Shown: positions 9,368 through 19,036, counted from the first letter of the stretch. The stretch is DNA of 21,144 nucleotides from Isoetes engelmannii (GCA_011763485.2 JAANSK020272379.1:1-21144), one strand, 5' to 3'. The notes: a model not told the origin generated them from the sequence alone. Translations and numbers: made by a program.

Positions 9368-9603
9368 GCAAGATATCGGCCAGCTCATAGGTATTTTGGA
9401 TGACGGGAACAACCCTGGGATCTCGGAGGATGGGATCTCTGGTCCGCCAATGGTTGCGATGGGACGGGGCTTTCAAGGGCCTGGATTTTCCATGTGTCAG
9501 TGTGGAACGGGGTCTCCTCGACGGGATACATTGGAAATGGGTCGGGGAGGATGGGAATTTCACCTTTGGGATCCTTAAATCCAGAGTCAAGGTATCTTGA
9601 ACC
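9368..9603 (-). repeat. MULE right terminal inverted repeat
   Basis: Its reverse complement aligns from end to end with 556-807: it starts GGTTCAAGATACCTT, passes GAGACCCCGTTCCA, CCCCGTCCCATCGCA and CAGGGTTGTTCCCGTC, and ends GAGCTGGCCGATATCTTGC. It is about 236 bp long. Long terminal repeats are a hallmark of MULEs. The peptidase frame starts only ~20 bp inside it, so the promoter of that gene probably lies within the repeat. Confidence 0.75.
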
Positions 9604-9612
9604 ACCACATAC
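9604..9612 (+). repeat. Target-site duplication, right copy (MULE)
   Basis: ACCACATAC directly follows the right terminal repeat. It is the partner of 3049-3057 and the first LINE sequence after the insertion. Confidence 0.7.
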
Positions 9613-10508
9613 ACAAACTGGGACACTTGCATCTGGTTACGAGTCACAACAGGCTGGAAGGTACTATACGTGATACAGAACAACAGTTGCAAAGCAGACT
9701 TGTATGACTGGGCCCATCTGTCACACTTGTTCATGGTTTTGGGTGAATCTGTTCTTTTATACAGGATCAAAGTCTGAGGCTTAATCATATCCTTGGCCAT
9801 CTGGAACGGCCTGGAGTAGGTGCAGAAATCCTTTCTCACTCAGGCACTTGGAGTTAAATCCACAGTCCCATATCAGATTCTTCTGTAGGAGACAGGTCTT
9901 TTGCCTCTAAAGAGGGCCGCACTCGACCACCACATCATCTATTTTCAAAAAAGAGTCAGAATGGGCAATGAGTATCTCCCAAACCTTGTTTATACCATAG
10001 CTACGGGTCCAGAGTGCCAAAACTTGTTGGAAGGAGGGATATGCTTAGTGGTTCTCCCGATAGAAAGTACAACAACACATGTGCATACATGTAGAAATTG
10101 AGGAGGATCTTTATCACTTACAATAGTACCTTAATGCTTGCTTCTTCAACAAGCTTATTGGGATGCTAGTTCCCTGAAGCAGGTTAAGACGACAAACTAC
10201 TAGCACCAAATCAATATCATGTTTATATAGAGCCCATAGTGCTACCTCTGTATATATATATGCACAGATGCACATCACCTCTGAACTCAGATAAATAGAT
10301 GGCCCTCGAGGCGCATGAGGACAACATTGTCAATGTTCCCATCCAGGCACCATTGAGGACGAATGTCAGACTCTTCAGAACTATTTGGCATTCACCCACA
10401 TCCGAGCCCATTATGCTGAGTTGATCCCACCTGACCAGCTGCTTTATGTGCTGCTGAAAACAATTTTAGTGGGTTTGTTGGGATCTTATTTCTAAGAGAT
10501 CATGGAAC
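9604..10508 (+). mobile_element. LINE C-terminal half, continuation after the MULE
   Basis: It is homologous to the reverse complement of 12077-11146 in the uninterrupted LINE. Shared blocks include GTCACAACAGGCTGGAAGG, AAATCCACAGTCCCATATCAG, TCGACCACCACATCATCTA and GCTGAGTTG-TCCCACC. It therefore completes the LINE interrupted at 3057. Homology ends near 10508 (AGATCATGG), about 260 bp before the element's true 3' end. Frames are broken. One derivative frame on the opposite strand is a shadow only. Confidence 0.8.
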
Positions 10509-10883
10509 TCGATATTAGAGCCTAGCTCTGAAGCTTGCAAGAAAGAGAAAAACCCAACGGCCAGGCCTCAAACTATCAGATCTACACAAGGCACAACACA
10601 AAGAATCATACTCTCCATAGCTAGATTAAGAAAATATCTCCTCTCCTATACAATCTCTGTTCTCTCTCTCTGTGCTCAGATAACACAGTGATGTTCTTAT
10701 GCACTACAATGTGTACATAAATGTGTATATATACTATCTATACGATATATGATCTCCTATATCAACCCAACAGTGGCAGCCACAGTGGGAAATATGCCAC
10801 TCCGTGACGAAGAACCCACAACAAAATATATGGTCCTTGGGACATATCCCCAAATGTCACATTTACATGTATATATGTTTAAA
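10509..10883. other. AT-rich spacer between two LINEs, no gene seen
   Basis: It contains a TCTC/CTCT run near 10660, a TATA-rich stretch near 10725-10760, and ACCCAACAGTGGCAGCC near 10765, faintly like the end of an LTR with a primer-binding site. No partner repeat was found, so no element is called. Confidence 0.4.
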
Positions 10884-10915
10884 ATTGAATTGAATTGAAT
10901 TGAATTGAATTGAAT
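10884..10915. repeat. Pentanucleotide (ATTGA)n tail of the LINE
   Basis: About six copies of ATTGA, with element sense strand (TCAAT)n, lie at the 3' end of the LINE where poly(A) would be expected. The other 3' end at 1510-1524 carries three copies. Confidence 0.85.
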
Positions 10916-13515
10916 GGATTTTTATCGTCCATGGAGAGCAATAGGCCTGTGGGACCCACTCAAAAAGTACAACGATATAATACTGTCAGGATTAAAAAAC
11001 CCCCGCCCAAAAGGATTTTCGAGGGAAAAAACCTTAGTAGTACTAGGCATGCTGAGAGACAGTACAATGACATAATGATACAATGATATAGTATGGTGAC
11101 TGTAACTTCAATGCAGTGTCTAGGGGCACAATCGAATGCGCTCATCCATGACCTCTTGTAAGTAAGACCCCAATGAAGCCATTGAATTTGTATCTAGTTG
11201 TACATGGAACGGTTAGTTTGGTGGGACCAACTCAGCATAGCGAGTACAAATGTAATGTGGATGAATGATGGACAATTATGAAGAGTGTGACATTCATCCT
11301 CAATGACACCCTGTTCGCAACACTGACAAATCATGTCCTCAAGCGCCTCCCAAACCCATCTGTGTATCTCAATTCAGAGGAGATGTGTGCATGTGCGAAT
11401 TGAAGCTATGAGTCTATGTTTCTCCATGGGCAAATGTATACGAAAGTAGCGTTGTGGGCCCCATGTAAGCATGGGATTGATCTGGCATTGGTAGTGTGTC
11501 GTCTTAACTTGCTCGAGGACACTGGCATCCCAAAGCTTGCTTGGAAGCAAGCATCAAGGTATTGTTGTAGATTATTGTGATCCTCCTCATTTTCTACTTG
11601 CACACACCTGTGTTGCTGCACATTCCATTGGGAACCATTGAGCTCATCTCTCCTTCCAGTAGGTCTTGAGGCGCTGCGGTGCGGACCCGTAGCCATAAGC
11701 AAGGTTGGGGAGATGTTCATTGCCCATCGTCACTACCTTTTGAAAGTAGATGATGTGGCAGTCGAGTATGGCTCTCTGTAGAGGCAGAAAACATGTCTCC
11801 TATAGCAGAATCTGATATGGGACTGTGGATTTTATCTTAAGAGCCCAGGCTAAGAAGGCTTTCTGCACCTGCTCTAGGGCATTGCATGAGGCCTGAGATA
11901 TGACCGGGCCCCAAACTTTGACCCCATACAAGAGAACGGGTTCCACCAAAACCTTGGACAAATGTGGACGTAAAAAACTTTATCTTATCTTATCTTGTAA
12001 CTGTTGTTCTAGATCGCATGCAATGCCTTCCAGCCTGTTGTCACTCATAATTGGATGGAAGTGTCCAAGTATGTGGTAGTCGAGAACTCTATGCCCAAGT
12101 ACTTGTAGGTGGCTGTGACCTCCACATTTTGCCCCTCATAAGTAAACAAGGAAAGTCGTGGTTGGCGCAAAGAAGAGATAAGCATCACCTTAGTTTTAGC
12201 CAGATTAATCTGCATTCCAGTAGCCCAGCATAAAGTGTCCAGCACATGGAGGTGGCGCTGCATTTCTTCTTGGAGGAGGGGGGTAGGCTAAAAGGTCCAC
12301 ATCATCATCATATATGAGTTGTCTGATAATCTGGCGTACAAGTTGTGCTCTTTCACCCCCATGTTCAATAAGCCACTCTTTTAATTGATTAATGTAGAGG
12401 CTAAACAAGGTTGGAGATACGGGCATCCTTGACAAATCCCAATACTACTAGTGATAGGTTGTCCTGATGGTATCAGTCAGCCTGAGCATGTTTCATATAA
12501 CATGTATACCACATTTTGCAAAGTCGACAAAGCTACAATAGAGGTCATGTTGGTGGTTTTTGGTATCCTTAATCAAGGTCCGTAGTGTGAAAATGTGATC
12601 AATGGTGGAGTGACGGGGCCGAAGTCCTGTTTGTGTCAGGGTTCACACCTCTGTGTCGTCTGCCCACATTGTCCACTGCTATTCAAGAATGCCGGCCATC
12701 AATTTTGCAAAGAGCGAGCTGACCATGATCGTTTTGTAGTTGGCTGGATTGTGTGGGTCGCCTGTTTCATAGATGGGGACTACTCTAGTGGTCCACTGTT
12801 GAGGAAATCCTTCTTGCAATGCTATGTTGAATAGTGCAGTCAGAACTATCGATGGCCCTGCCCATTTGAGCAGCTCAGCCTGCATGTCATCCAAGTCTGC
12901 CGCCTTGCCATTAGCAAGACGTTGCAAACCCTAAGAGACGTCTTCCTCTGTGATTTCCAGTGCTTGACCTAGTTGCGGGGGTACTTCTACTTGGACCCCA
13001 AGGAGATCATAGAGATGTTGCAAGTATTGCACCCATTGATCGGAACTGATGTTACATGTTGGTTGCGGAGGTTTGTGCAATACTCTTCTCCAAAATGTCC
13101 TCAGATATCTGTCGAGGAGATAAAATGTTTCCCTTTGGGGATCCACAATGTATTGAACTTTCTTTCCTTTCAGAAAAAATGTGATATTGTCTGATCGTCA
13201 GTAGGCGCAATGCAGGGTCAGTGACATGCTGAGGCCATCATTTTAGCTCTATCATCCAATCACTGGTTATGAGGGAAGGTTATGGTCCCTGAGGATCTCC
13301 GTGGACGGCTTCAACCAAGCAGTTCTTGGTAGCAGCCATAAGCACATCAACCAACTGACCAGCCTGTTCCTGCAGCATGGGAAGCTGAAGAATTTCCTCT
13401 AGATCAGTTATGAACAGTTGAGCATAAGCCTCTGCCTGGTCTAAATCTAGAGATAGTTGTGGCAAGCAAGGTGTTGGAGCACATGTATGCTCAGTCCTCT
13501 GTGCCCCATTTCTTA
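10884..13515 (-). mobile_element. LINE, 5'-truncated, uninterrupted copy
   Basis: This decayed non-LTR retrotransposon is read on the - strand. From 13515 down it shows the EN-RT linker (DLEEILQLPMLQEQAGQLV), RT fingers (GKAADLDDMQAELLKWAGP; RVVPIYETGDPHNPANYKT), SPTLFSLYINQLKEWL, an IYDDDVDLLA box in place of YxDD, NLAKTKVM and TYKYLGIEF. A C-terminal region follows with a CQCC...H-type knuckle near 11330-11290, then a 3' UTR ending in (ATTGA)n at 10884-10915. There is no endonuclease, so it is 5'-truncated near 13515. Scattered stops and shifts are present. It serves as the uninterrupted reference for the LINE split by the MULE. The clade was not assigned. Confidence 0.85.
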
Positions 13516-13554
13516 GAATTGCTCTGCTATTTTATGGGATTTTTTGTTTATGCA

Positions 13555-13753
13555 GATGATTGAGCCACTTTTTATATTCTCGATTGTATGGTCACTTGAA
13601 CTAACATGCAATAATGATGGAAGTCTGAAGTTTGATTCGTATTTGCGGGCTGCATTCAACTCTCTAACATTCAGGATACTATTCCAGAAGATATGGATGC
13701 CTTCTGAGCTTTCATACGCTCCAAGAGACGGAACAGAATCAAGCGCATTGTGA
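13555..13753 (+). pseudogene. Possible dynein heavy chain exon fragment
   Basis: A pyrimidine-rich acceptor (TTTTTTGTTTATGCAG, ending 13554) precedes an open frame that reads MIEPLFIFSIVWSLEL, then TCNNDGSLKFDSYLRAAF. This resembles the conserved FSxVWSxG...DxRxKFDxFLR block of axonemal dynein heavy chains, motors of the flagellum. The part after FDSYLRAAF is not recognised, and the frame closes at 13753. No neighbouring dynein exon was found. A truncated LINE lies immediately upstream on the other strand. It could be one exon of a gene with long introns or a broken relic. The match rests on a short stretch and memory of the family, so it is tentative. Confidence 0.45.
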
Positions 13754-15516
13754 TGAAAAACAATCTTTTCTACAGCTTTAGGCTTCCATCCTTGCCCAAT
13801 TTCTACTTACAAGATCTGCGTAGATTGCTCTCAATTTTTTAATAAGATCACTTGAAGTTTCAGGTTGTACAATTGCTTTCTCCTCTTTGCAAAAAAGTCA
13901 CATGATACACAAATGCTTTCATTAGGGAAATGATGCTAGCTGGACATGGACTATAGTTATGCGAAAGGCAGTCACATATTGTTCACAGAAAAAACATTTG
14001 ATCCATGAAATCTAAGGAAGGTTCTTAGGCAGATAAGGCACCACTATTCAATGTACTGAAATAACACTTGATGTTATGTTATGGACCTCCAATGTATCAT
14101 GAACGTAAGAGAATCTTCTAGTTCAAATAGGACTTATCTGATACATATTCAATTTCTTAGTAGACATGGTGTGGACTTTAAAGGATCACAAACTCTCCTA
14201 TTTTTGAATTAAAACAACAAGATGCACTAAGTAGTAATGCTTGAGAAAACCCTATCTTTATATTACCCTATCAAATACTTAAACATTGGGTGCTTCAATT
14301 GCATGCTCTACGCTGCACAAACTAATTCTCACATTTGACAAACAATTCTTCACAACCTGTTTAGTTAATCCATGTCCAAACAGAAGCTGCTACTTAGAGC
14401 TATTTTAAGGATGTGAACTTATCTGAGAGTTCCACAATGGAAATGTGGTATTCTTATAAATAATTTGAGAATTTATTTATCCTAAGATAGATGGCTCTAC
14501 TAATGTCCAAGATGATTTGTCTCAACTTTAAAGGTTAAATTTGGTGTATTGTCAAATTACAATTGTGGTATAGTCTCACATAATAGTTTAAGTATTATCC
14601 TAATAAAGATAAGATAAGATGGCTCTATTAAATATTCAGGATAATCTGTCTCAACTTTAAAGGTTAAATTTGGCGGATTGTCAAATTACTTTGTTAACAA
14701 AATATATCTGCGATACATAATTGCTTTTAAATGAGAATTGATAAAATGCTTTTGAAATGCATTTGACGATGTTAGATTTACCCACGGCTACTGACTTGAA
14801 TGGACCTCCAAGTGAAAAGGGCCCAATGAAATGTGAACATTTGAAAGATTGCCCACAACAAGAGCAGGTATTTGGGCAATTTGTCTTTAACACCAAGTAT
14901 GTCTCGCACCGTTGCGAATAGACATAAATTCATTACTAAGCATCCATTTCATTAATAGGTTGGACATTAATAGTGGGTCCAACCTCATAGGTTTGGAACC
15001 AAAGAAATGTTCGCGACGGCCAGAGGCCGGCGCGATAAATTTCTTGTAACTATAAAAGAAATTATTTTTTAGATAAATAGTAGTTTTAACGTCACGTCAC
15101 CAGGCAACGTCCAATATGCAACTGGACATGTGACCACACACCACACTCATTGCTCGGTTGGGCCCTGCCCCTAACCACCTTACACTGCGTCTGTTGGGAT
15201 CTGACCCCACAGTACCGTGCGATTCTAGGCCAAAGCATATTCACCCAAGATATTCTAGAAAATGCGGTGTGGGTCACTTTGCTAAGAAAGAAGAGAAAAG
15301 AAAAAGGCCCATCGCTCAACCCAAAGACAATCAAAACACTTTTAACTTGAAAGTTGTCTTGACATTCATCATTAGGATCATTTTCCCAAGGAAATTAAAT
15401 AAAAGAACAATATTAAATTCATAGGTCTTGTGCTTATCAATCGAAGCCTGTGACCAATCGATGAGAATGCTTTGTTTGATTTAATGAGCGACTTAAAAAT
15501 GTACATGACCACGACG
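13754..15516. other. Non-coding AT-rich stretch with one local duplication
   Basis: No convincing gene on either strand. Apart from the direct repeat described separately at 14489-14689, it contains a GC-rich island with short inverted words (GCGACGGCCAGAGGCCGGCGCG) near 15015, here noted as GGCCAGAGGCC, and a stretch at 15095-15340 that is open on both strands but lacks any family motif. The end nearest 15516 is probably the 3' UTR of the - strand gene that follows. Confidence 0.5.
14489..14689 (+). repeat. Direct repeat, 128-bp period
   Basis: Positions 14489-14560 and 14617-14689 share AGATGGCTCTA, GTCTCAACTTTAAAGG, TTAAATTTGG and TTGTCAAATTAC in order, with a handful of substitutions. 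This is a local tandem duplication in non-coding DNA. Confidence 0.8.
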
Positions 15517-16521
15517 TCAGTAATCAAATTCAAAGCGAGCAGACATTTCAGCTAAGCAATCCGTTGGAAGGCTCAAGAAATTGTCCATAAAAAAATCACT
15601 GACACGATCAAGAGGGGCTGTACCAACCAGCCTACAACGCCCGTTTGAATCTAGCTTCACTCCTTCTGAAGATCTTATTTTGCCACTAGTCTGCCCTGTT
15701 GTCAACAATGTATCAACTAACAGAGCTGGCGCCTTGTAAGGCCCAGCAGAAAATAGAAACCTTGCAATGAACCTTAATTCCACCTGCAATGCAAGAATAG
15801 GCAAACGCTGAAGGAAACTAGCATCATATCATATCATATCTTCATATCCTATCCTTAGGAAATGCGTGCTTACAAAGAAAACAGAAAGAAATACTCCCTC
15901 AAAACCATATTCTTTTATGTCCCTATGTAAGAAATGCTGAAGGAAATGCATACCATATCCTATCATATCACCAAAAAACACATGCATACAAAGGAGATAA
16001 AGAAACTCTACCACAGGAAAAAAGGAACTCTACCATATCAACCATATTTCTGAAGTAAGTTTGTACCCAAGAACACTCACATTTCCTGTCTTTGTATTGA
16101 TCATTCCCTCCAAAACTTGAGGATCCACATCTATTCTTAGCGGCGGAGGCAATGGAATTCCTAAAAGTTTAGTAGTGGAATAACAAATTGGTGGAATCTT
16201 AACTGCCCCAGCTTCAAATTGAACATTGAATACTCCATCTGATAACTTCATTATGTTTCCTATCGCACCGCCGCCACCCGCATTATAATCAAAGTTAGGA
16301 TACCTTCCTATGCCCAATTTACAGTCACTCAATGTGACAAGTTTGATAGACCTAGCCTTGATCTCCGTCTTTGGAGCCGCGGCTTGTATTGTACATGTAG
16401 GAATGTTAACATATGACTTAGACATGAAATTTGCTCTGCCTTCAGCTGAATAACGAAGAGATAGTAGTCTCATACAGTCAGATGACATTGCAGCACTTGT
16501 CATGGTATGAGACGCCGACAT
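15517..16521 (-). CDS. Conserved plant protein of unknown function, probably plastid-targeted (two exons)
   Basis: Exon 1 is 16521-16081 (147 codons), exon 2 is 15783-15517 (88 codons plus stop). The intron is phase 0 with an AAT|GTGAGT donor and TTGCATTGCAG|GTG acceptor, giving 235 aa. Residues 1-50 are rich in Ser, Ala and Met and poor in acidic residues, as in a chloroplast transit peptide. The mature part carries YPNFDYNAGGGG (74-85), an IPP motif (109-111), GIPLPPPLRI (121-130), a beta-rich segment VELRFIARFLFSAG (148-161), LLVDTLLTT (168-176) and FFMDNFLSLP (211-220). I recall this pattern from uncharacterised chloroplast proteins but cannot name the family. No membrane helix is evident. 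The ATG at 16521 is the first after an in-frame stop; other Met at residues 7 and 12 are alternatives. No breaks are seen. Confidence 0.8.
15784..16080 (-). other. Intron with internal duplication
   Basis: This 297-nt GT-AG intron contains two related units starting at 15807 and 15936 (GCTGAAGGAA, then runs of CATAT), a period of 129. The CATAT runs make it slippage-prone. The first part carries in-frame stops, which confirms that it is not coding. Confidence 0.7.
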
Positions 16522-17997
16522 GCCCGTAATTGTATCTTCTATGCCTCCAGCTTTGTTTATCTCAAAAGAAGCTTATTGTCCAAGCTCAACAAAGCTGAAT
16601 TTACAAGAAGAAGACATTAGATGCTCAATATCATGGCTTTATGCTGAATAGTGCTATTTTATATCTTATAAAGGATTGGCAATTCCCTTCTTTTCCCTTC
16701 ACTTAAAATATTGAGTTGTACCAAAGCTAAAACTAAGAACAATTACAGACATTACTTCAAATTTCCTAATAGGGTCAATATTTTACTGTTTCAGCAGTTA
16801 GGTTTGAGTAACTAATTTCTCATGGTTTAAGATACTAACATGTTTATCCCTGTAGCAGATTTTATTTGTCCCAAGCTCTCTACAAAAGTCAAAAGAAAAT
16901 AAAGTTAGATCATCGATACGATAATCTAATATTGAACAGCATGCCATCTTATCTTGACGTGCAAGAAGCGTAAGCTCTTTATTCCAGATCTCTGTCTGAG
17001 CATTCTACACATCAAAGAACACACTGCATCGGCCAGGCATCCATTCATACATTCTGTAACAATTAACTTGCTAAATCGGCCTTGATCTTCATTTCCAGGA
17101 CATGCAAAGGTCGTTTTGACTTGAATCATAAAAAAGTATGAAACGCGATTGGCTTGAATCATAAAAAGTATGAATCGCGTCCATGTTTTAGTCTTGAGCA
17201 ATATCCCCATCTTCATGTTGTCTGCGAATATATGTATCTAATTGCTTCGGCTGGAAAGGCTCCGCCACAGCCAAATCGCCCAAAGATCAAACTTTAAGCT
17301 TTTTGCTGTTAAATGAAAGAAGACCAAGAACTTACAAACAAATTACAGAGAGGATCGCAGAACCATTCATGTCCCAGTTGAAAAAATGATGCGACAACAC
17401 TTAAAAATCTGGAAGAAAACAAACTCTATTGGCGTCTGGTTGTTGTCGCATTTTGTGGCAGGGTTTTTCTCCCAAGAAAAAGGGACTCCATTGCTGTATA
17501 AAATTAGTTTGGGACATGTCCCAAAAAGATCATGGAAAACCAATGGTGACTCCTTTGCTTAAATAGCAAATCAAATAGCTCGAAAAATGAGACACCAATG
17601 CCGTGGGAAAAGGGCCTAAGTCAGCAGATTTCAAGCGAAAAATGAAAAGTAAAAGGAAGACCTGTGTATTCATGAACTGTTTAAGTTTGGTTAAGTTATC
17701 AGAGTCACAACAAGAAGCACATTTTCCAGAGATATATACTGCTCATGAATCCAAACAATTCTTGCATATTCATGAGCTCCACATTTATTTAGTTGTTTAA
17801 GTTATCAGTAAGACAATGAGGCTATCACATGAGAAGCACATTTTTCAGAGGCATATACTGCTGATTAACCTGAACAATTGGCCTGCTTCTTCATTGCCCA
17901 CAGAATAATGACATACATGAGCTTATATAAAAGGGTGCCCTGCCCTTCTATATTACATGCCAAAAGCCAACGAAGAAAGGCCATAAATTCATGGCAA
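16522..17997. other. Intergenic region between two - strand genes
   Basis: It should hold the 5' UTR and promoter of the 15517-16521 gene and the 3' UTR of the GFA-type gene. No clear TATA box is assigned. On the - strand, 16926-17216 is open and includes a Cys-containing stretch (TECMNGCLADAVCSLMC). I could not link it to a family or to splice sites and do not call it a gene. A short direct repeat with 33-bp period lies at 17120-17180 (CTTGAATCATAAAAA...GTATGAA...CGCG). Confidence 0.5.
17691..17885 (+). repeat. Local direct duplication, ~106-119-bp period
   Basis: TTAAGTTATCAG at 17691 and 17797, and GAAGCACATTTT.CAGAG...ATATACTGCT at 17714 and 17833, occur in the same order, with ~13 extra bases in the second copy. 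Both end with an AACAATT word. Confidence 0.75.
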
Positions 17998-18426
17998 TCA
18001 GGAGCTTGATTCTTCAACTGAAAATTCAGCTTTAGAACATTTCATGATTCCAGAACTAGAATATGATTCCTCCCAATTCTGCCCATCATAGACTTTAAGT
18101 TCAGAACCCAAGACTGTTCCTGGATCAATACATTGCAAAGTTACAGCCACACCATCAGGGTTAGAACGGGGTATGTAATATGATGTGATGCCACAGACTT
18201 TACAAAACAGGTGTTTGGCCTGATGGGTATTAAAGGTGTAAGTTGTAAGCCATTCTTCTGACCCTTTTTGAAGCTCAAATTGAGAAGCAGGAACTATGAA
18301 ATGGGTATTCCTTCGCATGGAGCATATAGAGCAATTACATTCCCATACAATTAGATGAGAAGGAGCATGCACTTGCCATCTCACATGTCCACAATGGCAG
18401 CCTCCTTTATGCAGGGTTAAGCTCAT
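17998..18426 (-). CDS. GFA-domain zinc protein, CENP-V-like
   Basis: This single-exon gene encodes 142 aa and belongs to the glutathione-dependent formaldehyde-activating enzyme (GFA)/CENP-V fold family, small proteins that bind zinc through conserved cysteines. Visible ligands are GGCHCGHV (Cys10, Cys12), ECNCSIC (Cys30, Cys32, Cys35) and FCKVCG (Cys75, Cys78), followed by the family's SYYIPRSNPDG (82-92) and a KVYDGQNWEESY tail. The length is usual for plant members, and the whole domain is present with no breaks. The frame stays open upstream to 18516 but without an ATG, so the ATG at 18426, just before LTLHKGGCHCG, is the start. The substrate of plant members is not established. The name does not prove formaldehyde chemistry or a centromere role. 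It likely acts as a soluble cytosolic or nuclear protein. Confidence 0.93.
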   Translation of the reverse strand: MSLTLHKGGCHCGHVRWQVHAPSHLIVWECNCSICSMRRNTHFIVPASQFELQKGSEEWLTTYTFNTHQAKHLFCKVCGITSYYIPRSNPDGVAVTLQCIDPGTVLGSELKVYDGQNWEESYSSSGIMKCSKAEFSVEESSS

Positions 18427-18520
18427 AGCCGCTTCCCAACAAGATACTCGAAAACTAATGTAAACAACGAGAAAGGACTTACCGGATTTCGCAGCGCCGG
18501 AGAGGCTGATCCCCACGTAA

Positions 18521-18530
18521 GCTAGGGTTT
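18521..18530 (-). promoter_or_regulatory. Telo-box in the leader of the GFA-type gene
   Basis: AAACCCTAGC on the - strand lies ~95 bp before the ATG. Telo-boxes (AAACCCTA) are common near transcription starts of plant housekeeping and ribosomal genes. A four-codon upstream frame (ATG AAA CCC TAG) overlaps it. Confidence 0.5.
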
Positions 18531-18721
18531 CATGTACAAGACCTGTACACGCATACCCGAAAGCAATGACTCGAATTCAATTGTATTTCATTTGGATAAT
18601 CTGAATGCCCAAGCCGGGGCATTTTCACAATTTTGTAAATAAATAAGGGTATTTTTACAATTTGCCCTTAATTTTACTTTAATTTTACTTAAATGTTGCC
18701 TACCTATTTTCTGGCTTTTAA

Positions 18722-18849
18722 CCAATCATGTGCTGCCACGTGTCTCGCATTCTTTCCTAGAATGTTATCTTTTCTACTTACCGTCACGACAACTAGGTTA
18801 GCATTCCTGAAAATTGAGCCAATCTGAGCATGACACGTGGCAGCCATTA
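18722..18849. promoter_or_regulatory. Duplicated CCAAT-plus-G-box module
   Basis: CCAATC followed ~14 bp later by a CACGTG core occurs at 18722-18744 and again at 18819-18840. The cores sit in GCTGCCACGTGTC (18732) and GACACGTGGCAGC (18832), a 13-bp perfect inverted repeat. G-boxes bind bZIP/bHLH factors in plants. The module lies ~300-400 bp upstream of the GFA-type ATG and could also serve a + strand transcript. Function is inferred. Confidence 0.45.
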
Positions 18850-19036
18850 TTATCCAACATGACAATCAGGTCGACCATTTTTTACCAACTGCCTAAATCG
18901 GTTCTTCCAAGCCGGCTCCTCTGCCATACCGGCTCTGCCATAGCCATAGCCAGGCCCCTCTGCCATAGCCGGCTCCTCTGCCGTAGCCGTAGCTGTGGTT
19001 TTTAAGGGTGCTGATGACAGACGACGATTCTTGGCG

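Larger units (their letters stand above)
3058..9603. mobile_element. Mutator-like (MULE) DNA transposon with Ulp1-type second gene
   Basis: This is a ~6.5-kb element inserted in a LINE. Its left end reads AGCTCATGATACCTT and its right end, read inward, GGTTCAAGATACCTT. The 9-bp flanks match, and an uninterrupted paralogue of the target is present at 12069-12077. Inside, a MULE-type transposase gene runs on + and a Ulp1/SENP (C48) peptidase gene on -, tail to tail. This layout resembles maize MuDR (mudrA and mudrB converge) and the Ulp1-bearing plant MULEs known as Kaonashi/CUMULE. The left terminal repeat has lost most of its middle and the left side is enlarged by the 434-bp duplication. Both genes carry stops, so the element is probably no longer autonomous. 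Confidence 0.7.

Noticed and set aside
9357-9839. 160-codon frame on -
   Set aside because: It spans the MULE terminal repeat and the antisense of the LINE C-terminal half.
10509-10800. LTR end with primer-binding site (TGTTGGG near 10475 to CCCAACA near 10766)
   Set aside because: The TGTTGGG lies inside sequence that aligns with the LINE, no second LTR was found, and the primer-binding match is weak.
15092-15424. Overlapping open frames on both strands
   Set aside because: No domain, no start context and no splice partners.
16926-17216. Cys-containing open frame on -
   Set aside because: No recognisable family, no matched splice sites, and half of it is a direct repeat. Noted in the intergenic entry only.
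18477-18482. GTAAGT donor in the GFA-type leader
   Set aside because: Any acceptor before the ATG would give an intron under ~50 nt, too short for plants. The leader is taken as unspliced.
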